A stretch of DNA of 64,000 bases from NCBI GenBank assembly GCA_905331475.1, contig CAJNYU010003584.1, forward strand, positions 1 to 64,000. The letters run 5' to 3'. The notes beneath the pieces were generated by a model. It made no database searches and was not told where the DNA came from. It was given only the letters and a program-made list of their open reading frames with translations. Source of the DNA: Rotaria socialis. Taxonomy: Eukaryota > Rotifera > Eurotatoria > Philodinida > Philodinidae. The position numbers and the translations under genes were made by a program. This document shows, piece after piece, positions 1 through 13,405 of the stretch. Position 1 is the first letter of the stretch. Every line of letters starts with the position of its first letter.

Positions 1-267
1 AAATTCTCTCTCCCATGCGCGTCGCTTTCTTGAGATTCTTGAACAAGAAAGTGATGAGCTATGGACAAATCTTGATGTCTGGACAGGTCAAGCATATGAA
101 AACAAAAGTTCGCCTAGGAAATACTTTTCCTCAATAGTTTAATGCAGCTTTTCTAGTCATATGATAAAGCAGCGGAGCCTTATCACTGAGCTCTATGAGA
201 TTTTCGGAACTAGAGTGAAGATCATAGAGGTTAAATACGAATTTCTGGAATGTCATTCGTTATTATA

Positions 268-359
268 AAAGTTCTGAGAATCCATGGGATTCCGGGAATC
301 TCGGGAATCCCGGGAATCTTGGGAATCTTGGGAATCCGGAATCCGCCGTTTCCCCCTTG
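268..359. repeat. Minisatellite of ~10-bp units with a distinctive end
   Basis: A run of imperfect GGGAATCTT/GGGAATCCC units (about eight copies) ends in CCGCCGTTTCCCCCTTG at 343-359. The same 17-base tail, with one change, closes a different minisatellite at 20769-20785. The rest of 1-1451 has no gene that I can support; the short ORFs there show no family resemblance. Confidence 0.7.
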
Positions 360-1451
360 CAGAGAATACTCTCAAGCATCGTTGTCTGCCAGAAGAGTTG
401 TACACGATAAATAAATATTCTTAGCTCGAAGAGATTAGCAATAATGTGATATTACCCTCGGCCATTCGTATTGGAAAAATAACTTGAGAGTTCTGATAAC
501 GAAGGAAATCTAGAATATGAAAAACTTCTTATTGTTCTCGAATTAACTCTATTAACTGTATCGCCGTCATTTGATATATGAAATATACGGCTTCAATTGA
601 AAAAATATAAAGAAAGTGCTCTTTTTTGTCGAAGCATTAAATAGAAGACACCCAGTGATGCATGTATCGAAACAACACTGATGATGAGAGAGTTACGACA
701 GTATTTATATTTTCATTTTAAACTTATTTTGTTTCATCTTCTCGAAATCACTGTTTCTTTGTTACATGTTGCCTAGACGACTCCTAAACAAATTCATAGA
801 AAGAATTCATTCAACGTTATGAAAGAGCATTTTTTCAGAGAAAAATGAAGAGAAACGATGCAATTTGAAATTATTGACTAAAGAAAAGCTGTTAATTTCG
901 CAGAAACCTGTAGGGGATTTTAATCAATATGGCTTTGTTTGCTGTCGAAACACAGGGAGTAAAAATATTGTGCAAACTTGCTTGCTGTTTGCTATTGCTG
1001 TTGGATGAAATCATGGTGAGTATATTTTAAAAGGAAACCTTCGTTGATGATCACAAGCCGATACTTTGCATACGTATACGTAAGTACGATTCCTAATAGA
1101 AGTCTTGTTAGGTCTTGTTGAAAACTGTTCTTTAAAATTATAGTTATAAAGTTCATCATCGTTTCTTTCGATAGCTCTTTCATGTTGAATTAAATTTGAT
1201 TTCGTTTTACTTGAACCACTGATATCTACATTTCAAATATAACGTAAGTTTGATTGGATTTAAAACAATGCAAGCTTCGCAATCGAATTCATCAACTCTT
1301 TGAAATACGAACAATCGAATATATCTCAACAACATGACACAAACTAATTCGTTTCTTGACAATCGATACTTATACAAGAAGAAGCGTTAATCTTGCATTC
1401 GACTAAATATGTTTTTTTTATCGTTTTAGATTTTTATTAAACTAAGAAAAC

Positions 1452-2251
1452 ATGATTAATCCGGAAAATCAACGGCGAGAATTGTGGAGACAGAAGTTTC
1501 CAACTATAATTGCTGTTTTATTGTCGATCTTTCAAATGCTTCTCACTTTGGGCATTGTTGGTTGTGAAGTTGGAATTAGTCTAGTTCAGTTTCCACGGAT
1601 GGACATTTTCGTAGGATATTGGACCTTTCCAAATTTTATGTGTGCATGGATATCACTCGCAGCCGCAGGTTTGCATCCATATTCATTTTGTTAAAATTAA
1701 TTTATTCGCTTTTTTCTTAATCTTTACTAGGTTGTTGTTGTCGAATACGTTGCTGTGGAATAACAGCACTCGTCTTTCAGATTCTTGCTCTCCCTTTGGC
1801 TGTGTGTGTCATCGGTTTTGATGCATATTTCTTGAACCATCCAACTTATTGCTTTTTCTCGTCTGATTGCAACTCGTGGTACTCATCCTCTTCTAGCAAC
1901 TATGATCCCTATGGTTTATCAAATAACTCAACCTTGTATGGAATCAAAGTTCCAATTGTTCAAGGTCAATTGGCTGCCGGTGTTTTAATGTTGGTTGCCT
2001 GTGTGATCTACATTATTGTGTATGCAGTGACAAGTTATCGAGTACGGAAAGGTATTCGTGCCCAAAATGGCTCTCCTGTATCCGTCAGCCGCGCTCCTCA
2101 AACTATTCCATATGCTACCCCTTATAATAATCCGACCTTTGAAAGATCTTTCGTCGAAAATAGTGCGATAACATCTACAGTAAATCCAACTGTTCCGAAG
2201 AATCAACTCATCTGTCCTAACTGTCGATCCAGATTTAAAGTGACTGTATAA
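1452..2251 (+). CDS. Four-helix membrane protein, function unknown
   Basis: Two exons, 1452-1668 and 1731-2251, give 245 residues; the codon is split G|GT at a clean GT..AG intron of 62 nt. Four hydrophobic segments are visible at about residues 18-40, 55-72, 82-105 and 165-190. A Cys cluster (GCCCRIRCCG) lies just after the second segment. Between the third and fourth segments is a Ser/Tyr/Asn-rich loop with several N-x-S/T sites, which fits an outside loop. The tail is polar and ends in a single CPNC pair followed by a basic stretch, half of a zinc-ribbon pattern. The plan resembles small tetraspan proteins, but I do not recognise the family. The start is the first ATG of the frame. Confidence 0.7.
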
Positions 2252-2420
2252 GATCATCAGTACCATGGATAATCCCAATTTAACACTTGCGCTTTTCTCT
2301 TATATTTTTTGTATGCGTGTTGATTGTATTTTCTGAAGAAACAAAAAACCGTAGTTAGAAAAATTTCCCCAAAAAACCCGTTTTACTGAAAAACCTTTCC
2401 GACAAAAAATAAAAGATAAA

Positions 2421-2630
2421 ACAGCTCAGCAGCATCACATATGCAAGATTTAGAGAAGTGCTCGCTTCTCTCACAGGAGATGCGGTGGTTTGCTGTTGGA
2501 TGTGTGTCAGGTCATTGAGAGATGTGCATCCCTCACACTGGATGCTGCAGCTCCCCCGCTGAAAATGCAGCATCTCCCGGCAGAGATGTGAGCACTTCTC
2601 CAAAATCTTGGATGTGACACTGCTGGGTTG
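2421..2630. repeat. Foldback (MITE-like) element, ~210 bp
   Basis: The two ends are imperfect inverted copies of about 60 bp. Reading inward from either side gives CAGCAG, then a CACAT/CAAGATTT segment, then GAGAAGTGCTC and GGAGATGC. No reading frame of its own. It lies in the 537-bp gap between the four-helix gene and the ABC transporter. Family not assigned; no clear target-site duplication. Confidence 0.65.
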
Positions 2631-2788
2631 CCCTAACAATCATGTGTTTCAAACATCAACAATAATATATTTTAAACTGAATCATTTACAATCTAATCTT
2701 CTCTTATCACACGCCTCGTTGTTGATTCTTAAAGGTATTAATTTTACTGATAAACCGTGTTCTAGCCTATTCATTTCGAGCAAATAGA

Positions 2789-5700
2789 ATGTTTGATAGG
2801 AGAGCTAGTCGTGCACATTTTCACAAAACTTATCTCTCAAGAAGCATGTTATGTTTGCTGTTATTTCTTTTTATAATCCCATCTATTCAATCAAGCGCAT
2901 GGCCATCATTTTCGTATGATCATGTGATTTTACGTTTATCGGCGCGCATAGAACCGGAATCGTGCAATAGTACATGTAGTGCGTCTTGTCAAGATTGTAT
3001 TAATCACCAGTGCCAAACTAGTAATAACTCATGCTATATTGGAAACCATTGTTACGAAGTCAATGAATTGTATTCTAATTATAGTTTATCATGTTTACAG
3101 TGCTTACCAAACAAAAACCAAGCCCAATGGAGTTTCAACCCTGAGTGTTCGGCTGGTCCGCTCTGTCAGAACCCACAGTTTATAAAAATAAATCTTTGCG
3201 ATAATGATACCATTACCAGTTTTTATACGGATCCTACATTGGCGGTCTCCAGTAGCTATAACTTCGAAAAATGTGGACAGAATAGCGAAGCCTGTCAAGC
3301 AGGGTTCTTCTCAGCGCAAAACTTAACACAAAATCTACGTAATCATTATGCATGCTGCCCTGGTTATTTTTGTCCCGAAGGACAACTCTGCTTCATACCA
3401 TGCCGACCTGGTTCATATTGTCCGAGCGAATTGAAGGCAATCGATGGAACATGTAAAAGTCCAGCACCATGCCAAAAGAATCCAAGCAAAACTTATGAGC
3501 GTTACGGATGCGGTGGCTCGACATTTGAAGGATTTTGTCCACCAGGATCATTTTGCACGACACCACGTGAGACTGAGTTATGTTCAGACAATACAATTTA
3601 CTGTCCGACTGGTGTCGAAAAACCATTGGCTTGTCCATCACACTTCGTTTGTTTAGATGGAAGAGCACGGCGGCAACGTCTTTTAACAAATGTGGTTATT
3701 GCTGTTGTCGTCATTATCATCATTTTTGTTTCGGGAATTGAAATTTTTCAATGGCTTGCCTTGAAGAAAAATCTTTGGGGACAAAAGACTTTTGATGATC
3801 GTTCGGAAGTGAGCGACTATTTCATGGAACGATCGAAATCGAAATCAAAGCCGACTTTCCAGTTGAATATTCATCTTTATAAAGCTCGACTACGAAATGT
3901 TACGCGATTCGATATGAAACGAAATGAAGGTTTTACAGGTCGCATAACTGCTGGACGATTAACAGCATTAATGGGTGGATCTGGTTGTGGTAAAAGTAGT
4001 CTATTGGATACAATTCATGGCCGTCGAAGATTGCATGCAAACGGCTACATTAAATTTGGTGAACATGAACCATTAAGCAATATACTCACGGATTATATTG
4101 GGTATGTGCCACAAGCAGATATTATGCACGAGGATCTGACCGTGTTCGAAACAGTTTATTATTCTGCAAGAGCACGACGACTTGGCGATTCTCAGAACAT
4201 TATCAAGAATGATGTTGGTTTTGTTTTGAAAAAATTGCAACTCGAATTTGTTCGCAATAACATGACAAAAACTCTATCCGGAGGTAAATAAATTCGAAAT
4301 TTGCTTGATTTTTTCTAAGAACCAGGTCAAAAATAAAATAGCAAAACATTCAGAAAGAAAATTGCTCTCAAAAGATGAACTGTTGAATTCCATAATAATA
4401 ATTATTTCTATCGATTGATTGTTCTTATTCTAATTTATTTAGGACAAAGAAAGCGAGTTAATATCGCCATGGAAATTGCTGCATGTCCAAAAGTTCTTCT
4501 TCTAGATGAGCCAACATCAGGCTTGGATACATTTTCTTGTGATCATCTTTTTGATTTATTACAATTAATTAAATATAGTGCAGCTGGACCAGTAACTATA
4601 ATAATGGTTATTCATCAGCCTAGTCAAGAACTTTTTCTGAAAATCGACGATATCTTCTTTTTAACTGCGCATTGTTGTTTGGCTTATCAAGGTCCACGAG
4701 ATGAAGCAAAAGAATTTCTAGCGAAGAAATTTTTTGATGATCCAACTAAAGCTCCACCTCCTCGGCACAACGATTGTGATACATGTTTCATTATGTTAAC
4801 GAAAGCTCCAGATTATATCGAAAATCATAAAATAGAACATGAAATAAATAATCAACCACTCAACACCTATTCATGGAAGCAAAGATTCTTTTTACCATTT
4901 CTTTACATTCTCCTACGTTCAATGAAACAAACTTATGTACGGGGTGTCACCGCTGAAGCATCTTATACGCTTGCTTATTTTTTGCTGGGCGCATGTGTCG
5001 GTTATTTATTTGAGAATAAATTACAAGGCGAATGCGATATTCAAGTGTTGCCAACAATTTACTTTTTGATGAGTCTTTCATTTGGCATTCTAACATGCAT
5101 ATCAAGTCAACGTCTGTTTGGAGTCGAAACAACAAATAAAACATTTGAACGAGAAAGCCGAAATTATTTTCATCCATTTCAATATTGGTTGGCAAAGAGT
5201 TTAGTTGATATATTTCGAATGATATTCTATCCATTACTTTATCTTAGTATGCTCTATATTGAAGTTGTACCGCGTGGTCCCTTTTCCTATTACCTTGGCA
5301 TTATGATACTTGTTTCATTTGTTTGTTCTGGTATTGGTCAACTAACTTCTGTAATCTTTAGCAGAACTGAATATGCATATTTGGCTGGTACCATAGTTGC
5401 TCTTCTATCTTGTTTATTGTCGGGTTTCAGTCCGATAAAGGCCGATCTTGGCCAAGGAAAATTCATTGTCACTCTTTCTTTTTCAAGGCACGCGCAACGC
5501 TTACTATTTCGTCATGAAACATCATTTTACGCTAAAGCATTCAATGGTACTCGAGATCATATATGGTTTAGTCAAATCTCTGCTCTTGAACACCATTTTT
5601 CATTCAACGATAATGAGGATCCAAATTTTTGGCTCGTTTTCATTGGATTCGTTTTACGTTTCATTACTTTTTTATTTCTATATGCTAAATCGGAATATCG

Positions 5701-5809
5701 TTCAAAAGCTCGATTTCGTGTCACTCATATTGGTCCAATGCTTCAAAGTTTATTTCGTGGTGAGCCTTGTCGGAAGAAGGCTTCCAAATCGCATGTCTAT
5801 CAGTTGTGA
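2789..5809 (+). CDS. ABCG-family half transporter with a Cys-rich ectodomain
   Basis: Exons 2789-4283 and 4443-5809 join inside the ABC signature and give 953 residues. Order: signal peptide (about 16-36), a long extracellular region with many CxxC-like pairs (about 45-295), a membrane helix (about 298-318), a nucleotide-binding domain, then a six-helix ABC2-type membrane domain. Walker A GGSGCGKSS is near 396, signature LSGGQRKR at 496, Walker B VLLLDEPTSGLD at 516, and the switch His lies in IHQP. The NBD-before-TMD order and TSGLD mark subfamily G. The Cys-rich leader plus helix ahead of the NBD is the layout of plant ABCG24/28-type and some protist proteins rather than of White or ABCG2. 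It probably works as a homodimer; the substrate cannot be read from sequence. Confidence 0.93.
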
Positions 5810-7638
5810 TATTTATATTCACCAAGACATGTTTGTCTTACTTCTTTTTTGACGATTTCTTGACACCACTACTCGAGCGAATTGACAATTTAATTAGATA
5901 TCAACTATAATTTTTTTATTTTCCTGTTATATACGTATAAAGCAGTATCAACTGATTGATGTTATTCACTTGAGAACTTATATGAAAGTTCCTCTGAGCT
6001 ATTTTTAATATCATTCTGTTTTCTCGAACTTTCTTGATTCAGAATTAAAATAAACTGTTTATCAATCAATAATAATTTAGTAGAAATCTATCACAATCAA
6101 AGCAAAAATTGACTTCCAACAAATCGAACAAAATATTTGTGTTTTGCCATTAACTGTAATTGCGATTTTGACCTTGCTCAAAGGTCTTATTAAGCGGTTT
6201 GGTGGAATCAGGTATGTACTGTGTTCTAATGATCCAGAGATCATAATTAAGACGCGTCTTTACAATTGATCTATTTATTTTCAAGATTTTACTGAAACTA
6301 CGAAGATGATCAGAGAGTAGATAAATCTCATTTTATGTAAAAAATAGTGTGACTAAGTCACCACGTATGTCTAAATGGTATGAGAGATAAATGATAGTTA
6401 AATCAACAAGAAAACTTCATTTTATCTGAATTAGGGTCGGATGATATTGGAGTTCTATTATACCGTGATTAGACTTATTTTTTTGCTATTATTCTATGTT
6501 GATTTCTAATTTCAGTAGATATTCAGTGACATAACTATGAACTTAAAATGACTTTGCCTAGTTCCAAATAAATCAATGTCGAAGTAAGAACATTTTTTAC
6601 AAAATATATTTAACTGTTCTATTCATTGGTTTAGAAAAATTGTTTACGTGTTGATACAATTTCAACAAATATCAAAGACTACGCAAGAAAAGATGAGTAT
6701 GTTTTTTTGAAATTCAAGCGAATCCTTTAAAAAAAAGTATTCCTATTTTTTTAGAAACCTTGTGCATCTTATACAATGTTAGTTGCACATTTCAAGCTTT
6801 ATATTATGCCACAGAGTAATCCGCAACCTGCTGCTCAAGCTCAAGCATCAAATAGTAATACTGGTAAAATTCAATTTAATATAAAGATTTAATCAAATTT
6901 ATTTTTTAATTTTAGGTGATGAAGATGTTGATAATTTTGAAAACCATGTGAGTATTTTTTGCGATTAAACTTAGCGAATATTGTTTTTTTCTAGTAATCC
7001 AACTGCTAAAACATGTGCATTCTGAAACTTGTCCTCATTTTTTTAAACTTCATTTCTGCTATACTTATCTATTACATGTCCAACATTTTTTCCTGTGTTA
7101 ACTGATTGTTCTCCATTGTTTGTCCAGCATTTTTTGTGCGTCATTTTTTTTCTCTTTGGCTTATTCATAGGAAAGAAGTATTTTCAAAGTGCAATCTCTT
7201 TTTTTGTTATCATATAGTCATTAGAAGAAAGATTCATGAATAAAAAGTGCAAATGCTGTCGATGAAATAATAGATAACACTTATCGAGACATCGGAATCA
7301 CATGACCATCATTCAATGATCAGAATAGTTTATTATAATTTGACAACTACATTTCAGTATCATTTTTCGTTATAACTACATCAATATTCTAATGTTTTCT
7401 GCTATATAAAGAATAATTTAATGTTGACTATCCAGAATTAGATTTTTCCCAAAGAATTGATTTGGTGGTTGCTATGAAACGAAATAGTAAAGACTCATTG
7501 ATACATGACATTATGATCTTGATAAGAACACCAGTTGATAGATCCCCAAACGAACGTTGATTTACTTCTAACGTATGTAGAGATACGTCAAGTTTGACTT
7601 AGTAAAAAAAACTGAAATGATGAATTTTATCATACAGT
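5810..7638. other. Gap without a supported gene
   Basis: AT-rich, with no long frame. At 6750-6960 there are short exon-like pieces flanked by GT/AG (one reads PQSNPQPAAQAQ, another DEDVDNFENH), but they could not be joined into a gene in one frame. Confidence 0.4.
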
Positions 7639-8095
7639 AACATGGGTAGGATGTATACGAAGATGGGCGAGTAGCTAAAAGCGTTTTCTTTTCAAGAAAA
7701 GGCATTTGAAATCATTCAAAAAATGTCCTGTTCAAATCATCCGTACATAGCTGTTTTCTATAACAACATTGGATAATATATACATCTCGATGGGAAATTA
7801 TTCGAAAGCAGTTTCATTTCTCAACAAGAGCTTAGAAATACTTGTAGAAAGCTTCCTTCTTTGAATGCTTATCGCACTAACATCGGTAAAGCCTATGTAT
7901 GAGCATTTGAGATCAATCAAAAGCTACTTCCTTCAAGTCTTTCCGATTTAAATAACTTCCACAAAACTGTTGGGTCTTTCAATGTCTTGATGGGTAATTA
8001 TGAAAAAGCGCTTCCGTTGGTCAACAGCCTAGCATAAATGTTTTTGAACTGAAAGGAGCTACATTGAAACAATTCGGACTAAACTTCTAATTATT
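7639..8095 (+). pseudogene. Decayed kinesin-light-chain-like TPR repeat gene
   Basis: Conceptual reading in one main frame gives about four 42-residue TPR units of the kinesin-light-chain type, with recognisable pieces such as MYTKMGE, FQEKAFEIIQK, HPYIAVFYNNIG and MGNYEKALP. Each matches the repeat consensus of the form HPDLATSYNNIG..Y..MG.Y.KAL..YEKALEI. In-frame stops interrupt the first, second and third units, and both ends fade out, so this is a fragment. Such TPR proteins are, as far as I recall, very numerous in bdelloid genomes. Family assignment is firm; which member it came from is unknown. Confidence 0.75.
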
Positions 8096-8510
8096 CTATC
8101 AGATTTTTGAATATTTACTTTGTTAGGTAAAACAAAAGGATGCAAGCAAAAAAGGAATTTTTATATACCGGAAGTCAAAACTTTCTATCAACGTAAAGAC
8201 ATGTACAGTATTTGTTCTACCAAAAAGAGAGACTATCGAAACTTGTTCTTTTGGGATTTATTTTTCTACAAGATTTATTAATTTATTGACGATTTACTAG
8301 GATTTAGTAACTGCGTGAATATCTCAGCACACTCACACTGCTGGTATGGGTGTGTTAACTCTGAAAATGTTCTTACTCATAAATTCTATTCAGACACATA
8401 GATGTGTATTTTTTCTCTACTAAATATTATGTTTAGATTAATTTGTTATTAGAGAAAAAGCAGGTCTAAAGATTTTTATCTTCTCGTAAAACACGAATTC
8501 GATCTCATGT

Positions 8511-8626
8511 AAAATAAATGTGGAAACTTCGGATTTCATCCGAGAGTTATGTGTAAATTACTGCAAAAATGCATGGGACATATGAGTCATTCTAGAATGT
8601 CTGAACACCAAAATTATCATGAGAAA
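8511..8626 (+). repeat. Dispersed repeat, copy A
   Basis: About 115 bp starting AAATAAATGTGGAAACTTC and including CATGGGACATATGAGTCATT. A second copy lies at 32695-32806 in the same orientation, with only a few differences and a 4-base indel. Confidence 0.8.
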
Positions 8627-8660
8627 TTCAACCAATGTTCCAGTCAATACTGATTGAATT

Positions 8661-8760
8661 ATTCAGTGTTCTCAGTGTGCTCGGTGTCGGTGGCACCGAT
8701 AGCAGTGTAGTCGGTGCAAGTCAGTGCTCCACTGGACAGTTTCGGTGTAGTCGATGGCCA
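8661..8760. repeat. Degenerate CAGTG/TCGGTGTAG-rich repeat
   Basis: Directly after dispersed repeat copy A is a stretch of loosely repeated CAGTG, TCGGTG and GTGTAGTCG words, plus the small palindrome TCGGTGGCACCGA. It is locally GC-richer than its surroundings. Nature unknown. Confidence 0.5.
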
Positions 8761-9491
8761 GTTTTTCAGTATTTACACTGACGCTGCACATCCCTATCCT
8801 CAACAATTACTGGAAAGAACGAGAAAAATAGAAGAAAATGAGCATCCTTGGATCCTTTAGGCGTGGATGTGGTTCGTCATGTTCTATTTCTCGAATAGCA
8901 GTCAGTCTAATTGAGTACTGTTGAAAGATGATAAAACGTACTCTGCGTTTTGATATCTGCATAATGTTTACCTTTCTCTTTGATGATTATTTTCAAGCTT
9001 TTAAAACACTATTTCTTAACATGCAAGCGCTTTTATAGTAGGGAGTGAGCAGGGGTGCTCCGACTGGGGGAGGCACCCCCCCCCTCCCAATGTTCGAAAA
9101 ATTGTCTTGCATTGTATCTTACAAAATAAAACTGATATTATCTTAAGCGTGATTTTATAAGTTATTTTCAGTATTGTCAGATGTTGAACTCGAAAATCCA
9201 GAATTCAAATTTCAAAGTCCTCAAAAAATCAAAAAAAAACTCGTGACAAATCCAGAAAAAATTCAAAAAAATTGAGAAAATGCAGAAGTCTTCAAAATTG
9301 TGGAAGATTTAGCAACACTGCTTATTCTCCTTCAACATTTTTGGAAACTAGGATTTGATAAGCTACCACCCCCTCCCCAATTTTCGCTTTCTCGCGACAC
9401 CCTTGAGGCTAGCATTTTGGAGGAGAAAATTTTTACAGTCCTCACAGTTGGAATGGTCGGGATACCCTGGGACCCAATCAGACAAGTAACG

Positions 9492-9593
9492 AAAAAATCG
9501 ACGTTTCTGCGCGTTAAAAGGGCGCATTTTCGTGCATTAAAACGATTTCAGAAACCCGTTCTAACGCGTAGAAATAGAAACGTCAATTTTTTT
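9492..9593. repeat. Short imperfect inverted repeat
   Basis: The left end AAAAAATCGACGTTTCTGC and the right end read back as an imperfect inverted pair (shared GACGTTTCT and ACGCGTT cores). The ~100-bp unit could be a small foldback element. Upstream, 9050-9250 is A/C-rich with no gene. Confidence 0.4.
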
Positions 9594-9724
9594 GCTAATA
9601 AATGATGACGATGCTAGCTACTAGTCTACATGGAAGTAGGCAAAATTATACTTGATCAACAGCTAACGACAACTATTGGGAATTTTAACATATATGATTG
9701 CACAAGACGGTATAGTGTGGACGA

Positions 9725-10331
9725 ATGGATTTCGATTTCGTTTGCTTCCCACGACTTGTTCCGTTTTTTCTTTATTTTGACCTTGTCGTGCTAATTTTAA
9801 TGTTCATTTTTTGTGTACTAACAGCTATCCTATGGGGTATAACCAATTGGTTTTTGAAACAAGGTTCAACAGGTTTGCAACAAATAAAGTATGATAATCG
9901 AATAAAACAATTTGGTGCTGAAATCTGGTATTTTTTCACAAATCCACATGTATAAGAAAAATATTTTCCGATAGCATAATAACTATCTATTGATTTTATA
10001 TAGTATTGGATTCCATTTTTACTTAATCAATGTGGTTCTGTTCTCTATTATTATAGTCTTTCAAAAACCGGTAAGGATAGTTATATGTAACACATTTCTT
10101 TTGATTTCTTTTTATGTTAGATTTCTCAACTGCCGTACCTGTGACGAATGCTTTGACACTACTTATAACTTATTTATGTGATGTCATTTCACATCCACAA
10201 TTATTAAACTCCAGTAAGAATTTTCACTTCTATATTTGAACTATTCTCAATAATTGATTTTAGGATTTGTGATGGGTATGTTCTGTGTTACAAGTGGGGT
10301 GGCTCTTTGTGTTTTATCCAAACCTCATTGA
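9725..10331 (+). CDS. TMEM234: TMEM234 homologue
   Basis: Four exons (9725-9949, 10004-10070, 10121-10213, 10264-10331) join in frame to 150 residues. Landmarks shared with TMEM234/UPF0546 are LWGITNWFLKQGSTGLQQI near the start, a PFLLNQCGSVLYYYSL segment, the TDFSTAVPVTNALT helix, and a short C-terminal helix ending in LSKPH. Four membrane segments are expected, the fold of small EamA-like carriers, but no transport activity is settled for this family. A second in-frame ATG at 9800 would give a 125-residue protein closer to the vertebrate start, so the true start is open. Confidence 0.85.
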
Positions 10332-10441
10332 TTTTTTTGTCTATATGTGATTCATGTATAAATATCATTGTTTCATCTTTTTCTTATTAATGTTTCAAAC
10401 AATTGTCAGGATATACAAAACATAATATTTTGTAGATCACC

Positions 10442-12158
10442 ATGTTCAATAGTATTAGTCATCGTACATTTTCCATCATTCGCCAGTGTGTGAAACCAGC
10501 ATTCGCTATGCAAATTCAGAATGCATCGACAAGTGAGGCTCAAGTTATTGTTTTTTCTTTTGATACTATTCTAAATTTATCAATATAGAAGTGCGATTTA
10601 ATTATGAAGATCCATTTGATCTTGAATCTCAATTAAAAGATGATGAACGAATGATTCGTGATCAATTTCGTGGTTATTGTCAAGAAAAATTAATGCCAAG
10701 AATTATCCAAGCAAATAGAAAAGAAAGTATGCGCGTACTCGTTTGTCTTGATATTCTCTATTTGATTGATTGTTTTAGTTTTTCACACGGAAATTATGCG
10801 TGAATTAGGTGATCTCGGTGTTCTTGGTCCAACTATTCAAGGTTTGCAATAGGATTATTATAATAATTTTGTTATCGAATAAAAATAAATGATAGGTTAT
10901 GGTTGTGCTGGTATTTCCTATGTTGCCTATGGCCTATTAGCACGAGAAATCGAACGGTACAACGAGAAATATCTATACTCTAAAATAACATCAATTTTTT
11001 TTTTTTTAATAGGATCGATAGTGGTTACCGTTCGGCGTTTAGTGTTCAATCATCTCTTGTTATGTTTCCGATCAGTGAATTTGGAACAGAAGAACAAAAG
11101 CAAAAATACTTACCAAAGCTCGCAACTGGTGAATTGATTGGTTGTTTTGGTCTTACTGAACCAAATCATGGATCAGATCCAGGTTCAATGGAAACACAAG
11201 CACATTGGGACGAAAAAAAACAAGTCTATGTATTAAATGGCACTAAATCATGGTACGCTTTTCTTTGTTATACGAATCTATCGTTTCGAATAAATTCAAC
11301 ATTTTTTAAAGGATTACTAATTCTCCTATTGCGGATGTTGCCGTTGTATGGGCTAAATGTGATGATAAAGAAATTCGAGGATTTATTTTAGAACGATCTA
11401 TGAAAGGTTTTTCAACGCCAAAAATTGAAGGAAAATTTTCATTACGTGCTTCGATTACTGGACAAATTGCTATGGATGATATTCAAGTACCCAAAGAAAA
11501 TTTATTACCAAAAGTGAAAGGCTTAAAAGTAGGAAACTCTATGGTCCAGTACCAGTATTTTATTCATATTTTATCTCTAGGGTCCATTCAGTTGTTTAAA
11601 TAATGCACGATTCGGCATTGCATGGGGAACATTGGGTGCTGCTGAATTTTGTCTTAGTGTTGCTCGTCAATATACGATTGATCGGTGAGTCTAGTAAACG
11701 AAAGATAAGTGTTCATGTTCAGTTTTTATAATGAAATAGAAAACAATTTGGTCGACCATTAGCACAAACTCAATTGATTCAAAAGAAATTTGCTGATATG
11801 TTAACTGAAATTACTCTTGGTCTTCAAGCATGTTTACGTGTCGGTCGATTGAAAGACGACAATAAGTTTGAATGAAAACTATTCAGTCGAATATATATTT
11901 TTTGTTTTGTCTTCTAGAGCAACACCTGAAATAATATCATTAATAAAACGAAATTCATGTGGCAAATCACTTGACATAGCACGTCAATGTCGAGATATTC
12001 TTGGTGGTAATGGAATTTCAGATGAATATCATATTATTCGACATATGATGAATTTGGAAGCTGTTAACACATATGAAGGAACTCATGATATTCATGCACT
12101 CATACTCGGTCGAGCTATCACTGGTTTACCAGCTTTCAGTTCATCAACAGCCCAATAA
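10442..12158 (+). CDS. GCDH: Glutaryl-CoA dehydrogenase, mitochondrial
   Basis: Nine exons (10442-10532, 10589-10726, 10779-10841, 10896-10956, 11013-11252, 11312-11528, 11581-11684, 11740-11865, 11918-12158) give 426 residues with every phase matching. The first ~30 residues are Arg/Ser-rich without acids, as expected for a mitochondrial import signal. The acyl-CoA dehydrogenase fold is complete: [15 protein letters not shown] near the substrate pocket, [17 protein letters not shown] for [32 protein letters not shown], and the C-terminal [18 protein letters not shown], in which Glu400 is the catalytic base. The enzyme converts glutaryl-CoA to crotonyl-CoA in lysine and tryptophan breakdown, passing electrons to ETF. 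The conserved Arg and the TYEGTHD context separate it from other acyl-CoA dehydrogenases. Confidence 0.97.
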
Positions 12159-12565
12159 ATTCCGCCAATGAGCGAGTGTGTGTGGTAGAAAAAAAGCATG
12201 TCATCAGTACTTTTTTAGACTTTTCCTTTTGCTTGAAGTAAATATTTTATTTTCTAAATGCATGAATGGACATACGTATTTATAAAATGCATTCATATAT
12301 AAAAAAACACAAGATTTAATGATGGGTGGAATCGATGACAAGCTGTTGTATTCGAATTTTTTCTATGATCAAAATCAATGTAGTATTGACAGTTATAAAC
12401 TAATAGTTGCATTGAATCACGTATCTTAAGATTTTTTTTCCTAATAAATACTAGAATTTTCTATAAGATAACTAAACGAATCATTCTTTTCTCATAATCG
12501 AATTTATCACGTGCACTTATGTTGCATAAATCTATCTATTGATATTGATCAGTGTTCAGAATCTC

Positions 12566-13405
12566 ATGGATTCGCCAGTTGTACCCATTTATTATTGGAG
12601 CTATTGGGCAACTGTAATTTATATTGCTGGTATGTTTGGATATTTAGCAATTGATACATCTAATTATCTATTCGAAATTTTTAATGATTCTCTTTCGTAT
12701 TTTGTCTATGCTTTTCTTGCTATTTTATTCGTTGTCGATGCTGCTTTATATACAATTGACTGGTATATTTATGCTGTAAGATCACGCAACGATAAAAATG
12801 AACCGATACAATATCAAGCTGAATTAGTTGCATGTATTTTTCAAAATCTCGGCAGTTATTGTTATTTAATCAGTGCTCTTTTAACTTTTAATAAAAGTCA
12901 ATATATGGGTAAAATTTTATTATTTAATCTTATTGGCATATTTGCTTATCTAATTGAATCTGGTTTTATATTTCTCGAATGGGGTATTTCAGGTCGAAGA
13001 AAACCTTCGACGAATCCTAAACGTGGTTGTGTTTCTCAAGTAATAATTAAATAGAGTAGAAAAAAAAATAGGATAGCCTTGTCATCTATTTTGTTTTAGG
13101 ATGTTTACATGTGGGCACATATATTGTATACTGTTGCTAATTTAATTTATTTATGTGCAACAACATTGGCCTATCGTTTTTATGTAAACTTAAATGATGT
13201 CAATGTGCGCGGTGTAGTTATATTACAAATACTAGGTGATCTTGTTTATTTATGTGATGCCTGTCTTTATTATGAAGGCTGGCTAGAAGATAAACAAGAA
13301 TATGATAGAAATACAGAAAGACAGAAATTAACTGTACTTAATTTTATCAATCAGTTAACAACAGAAAACTTTAATGTGGATTTACACACTAAGGATAATA
13401 AATAA
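12566..13405 (+). CDS. Multi-helix membrane protein with an internal repeat
   Basis: Exons 12566-13039 and 13100-13405 (phase 0) give 259 residues. About seven hydrophobic segments are present. A pattern of hydrophobic residues, then an acid-small pair, then an aromatic-rich end recurs four times: FGYLAIDTSNYLFEI, LFVVDAALYTIDWY, FAYLIESGFIFLEWG and LVYLCDACLYYEGW. This suggests an ancient duplication of a helix-hairpin unit. It is a membrane protein of unknown function, and I do not recognise a named family. The start chosen is the first ATG; the frame is open 27 nt further upstream without an ATG. Confidence 0.75.
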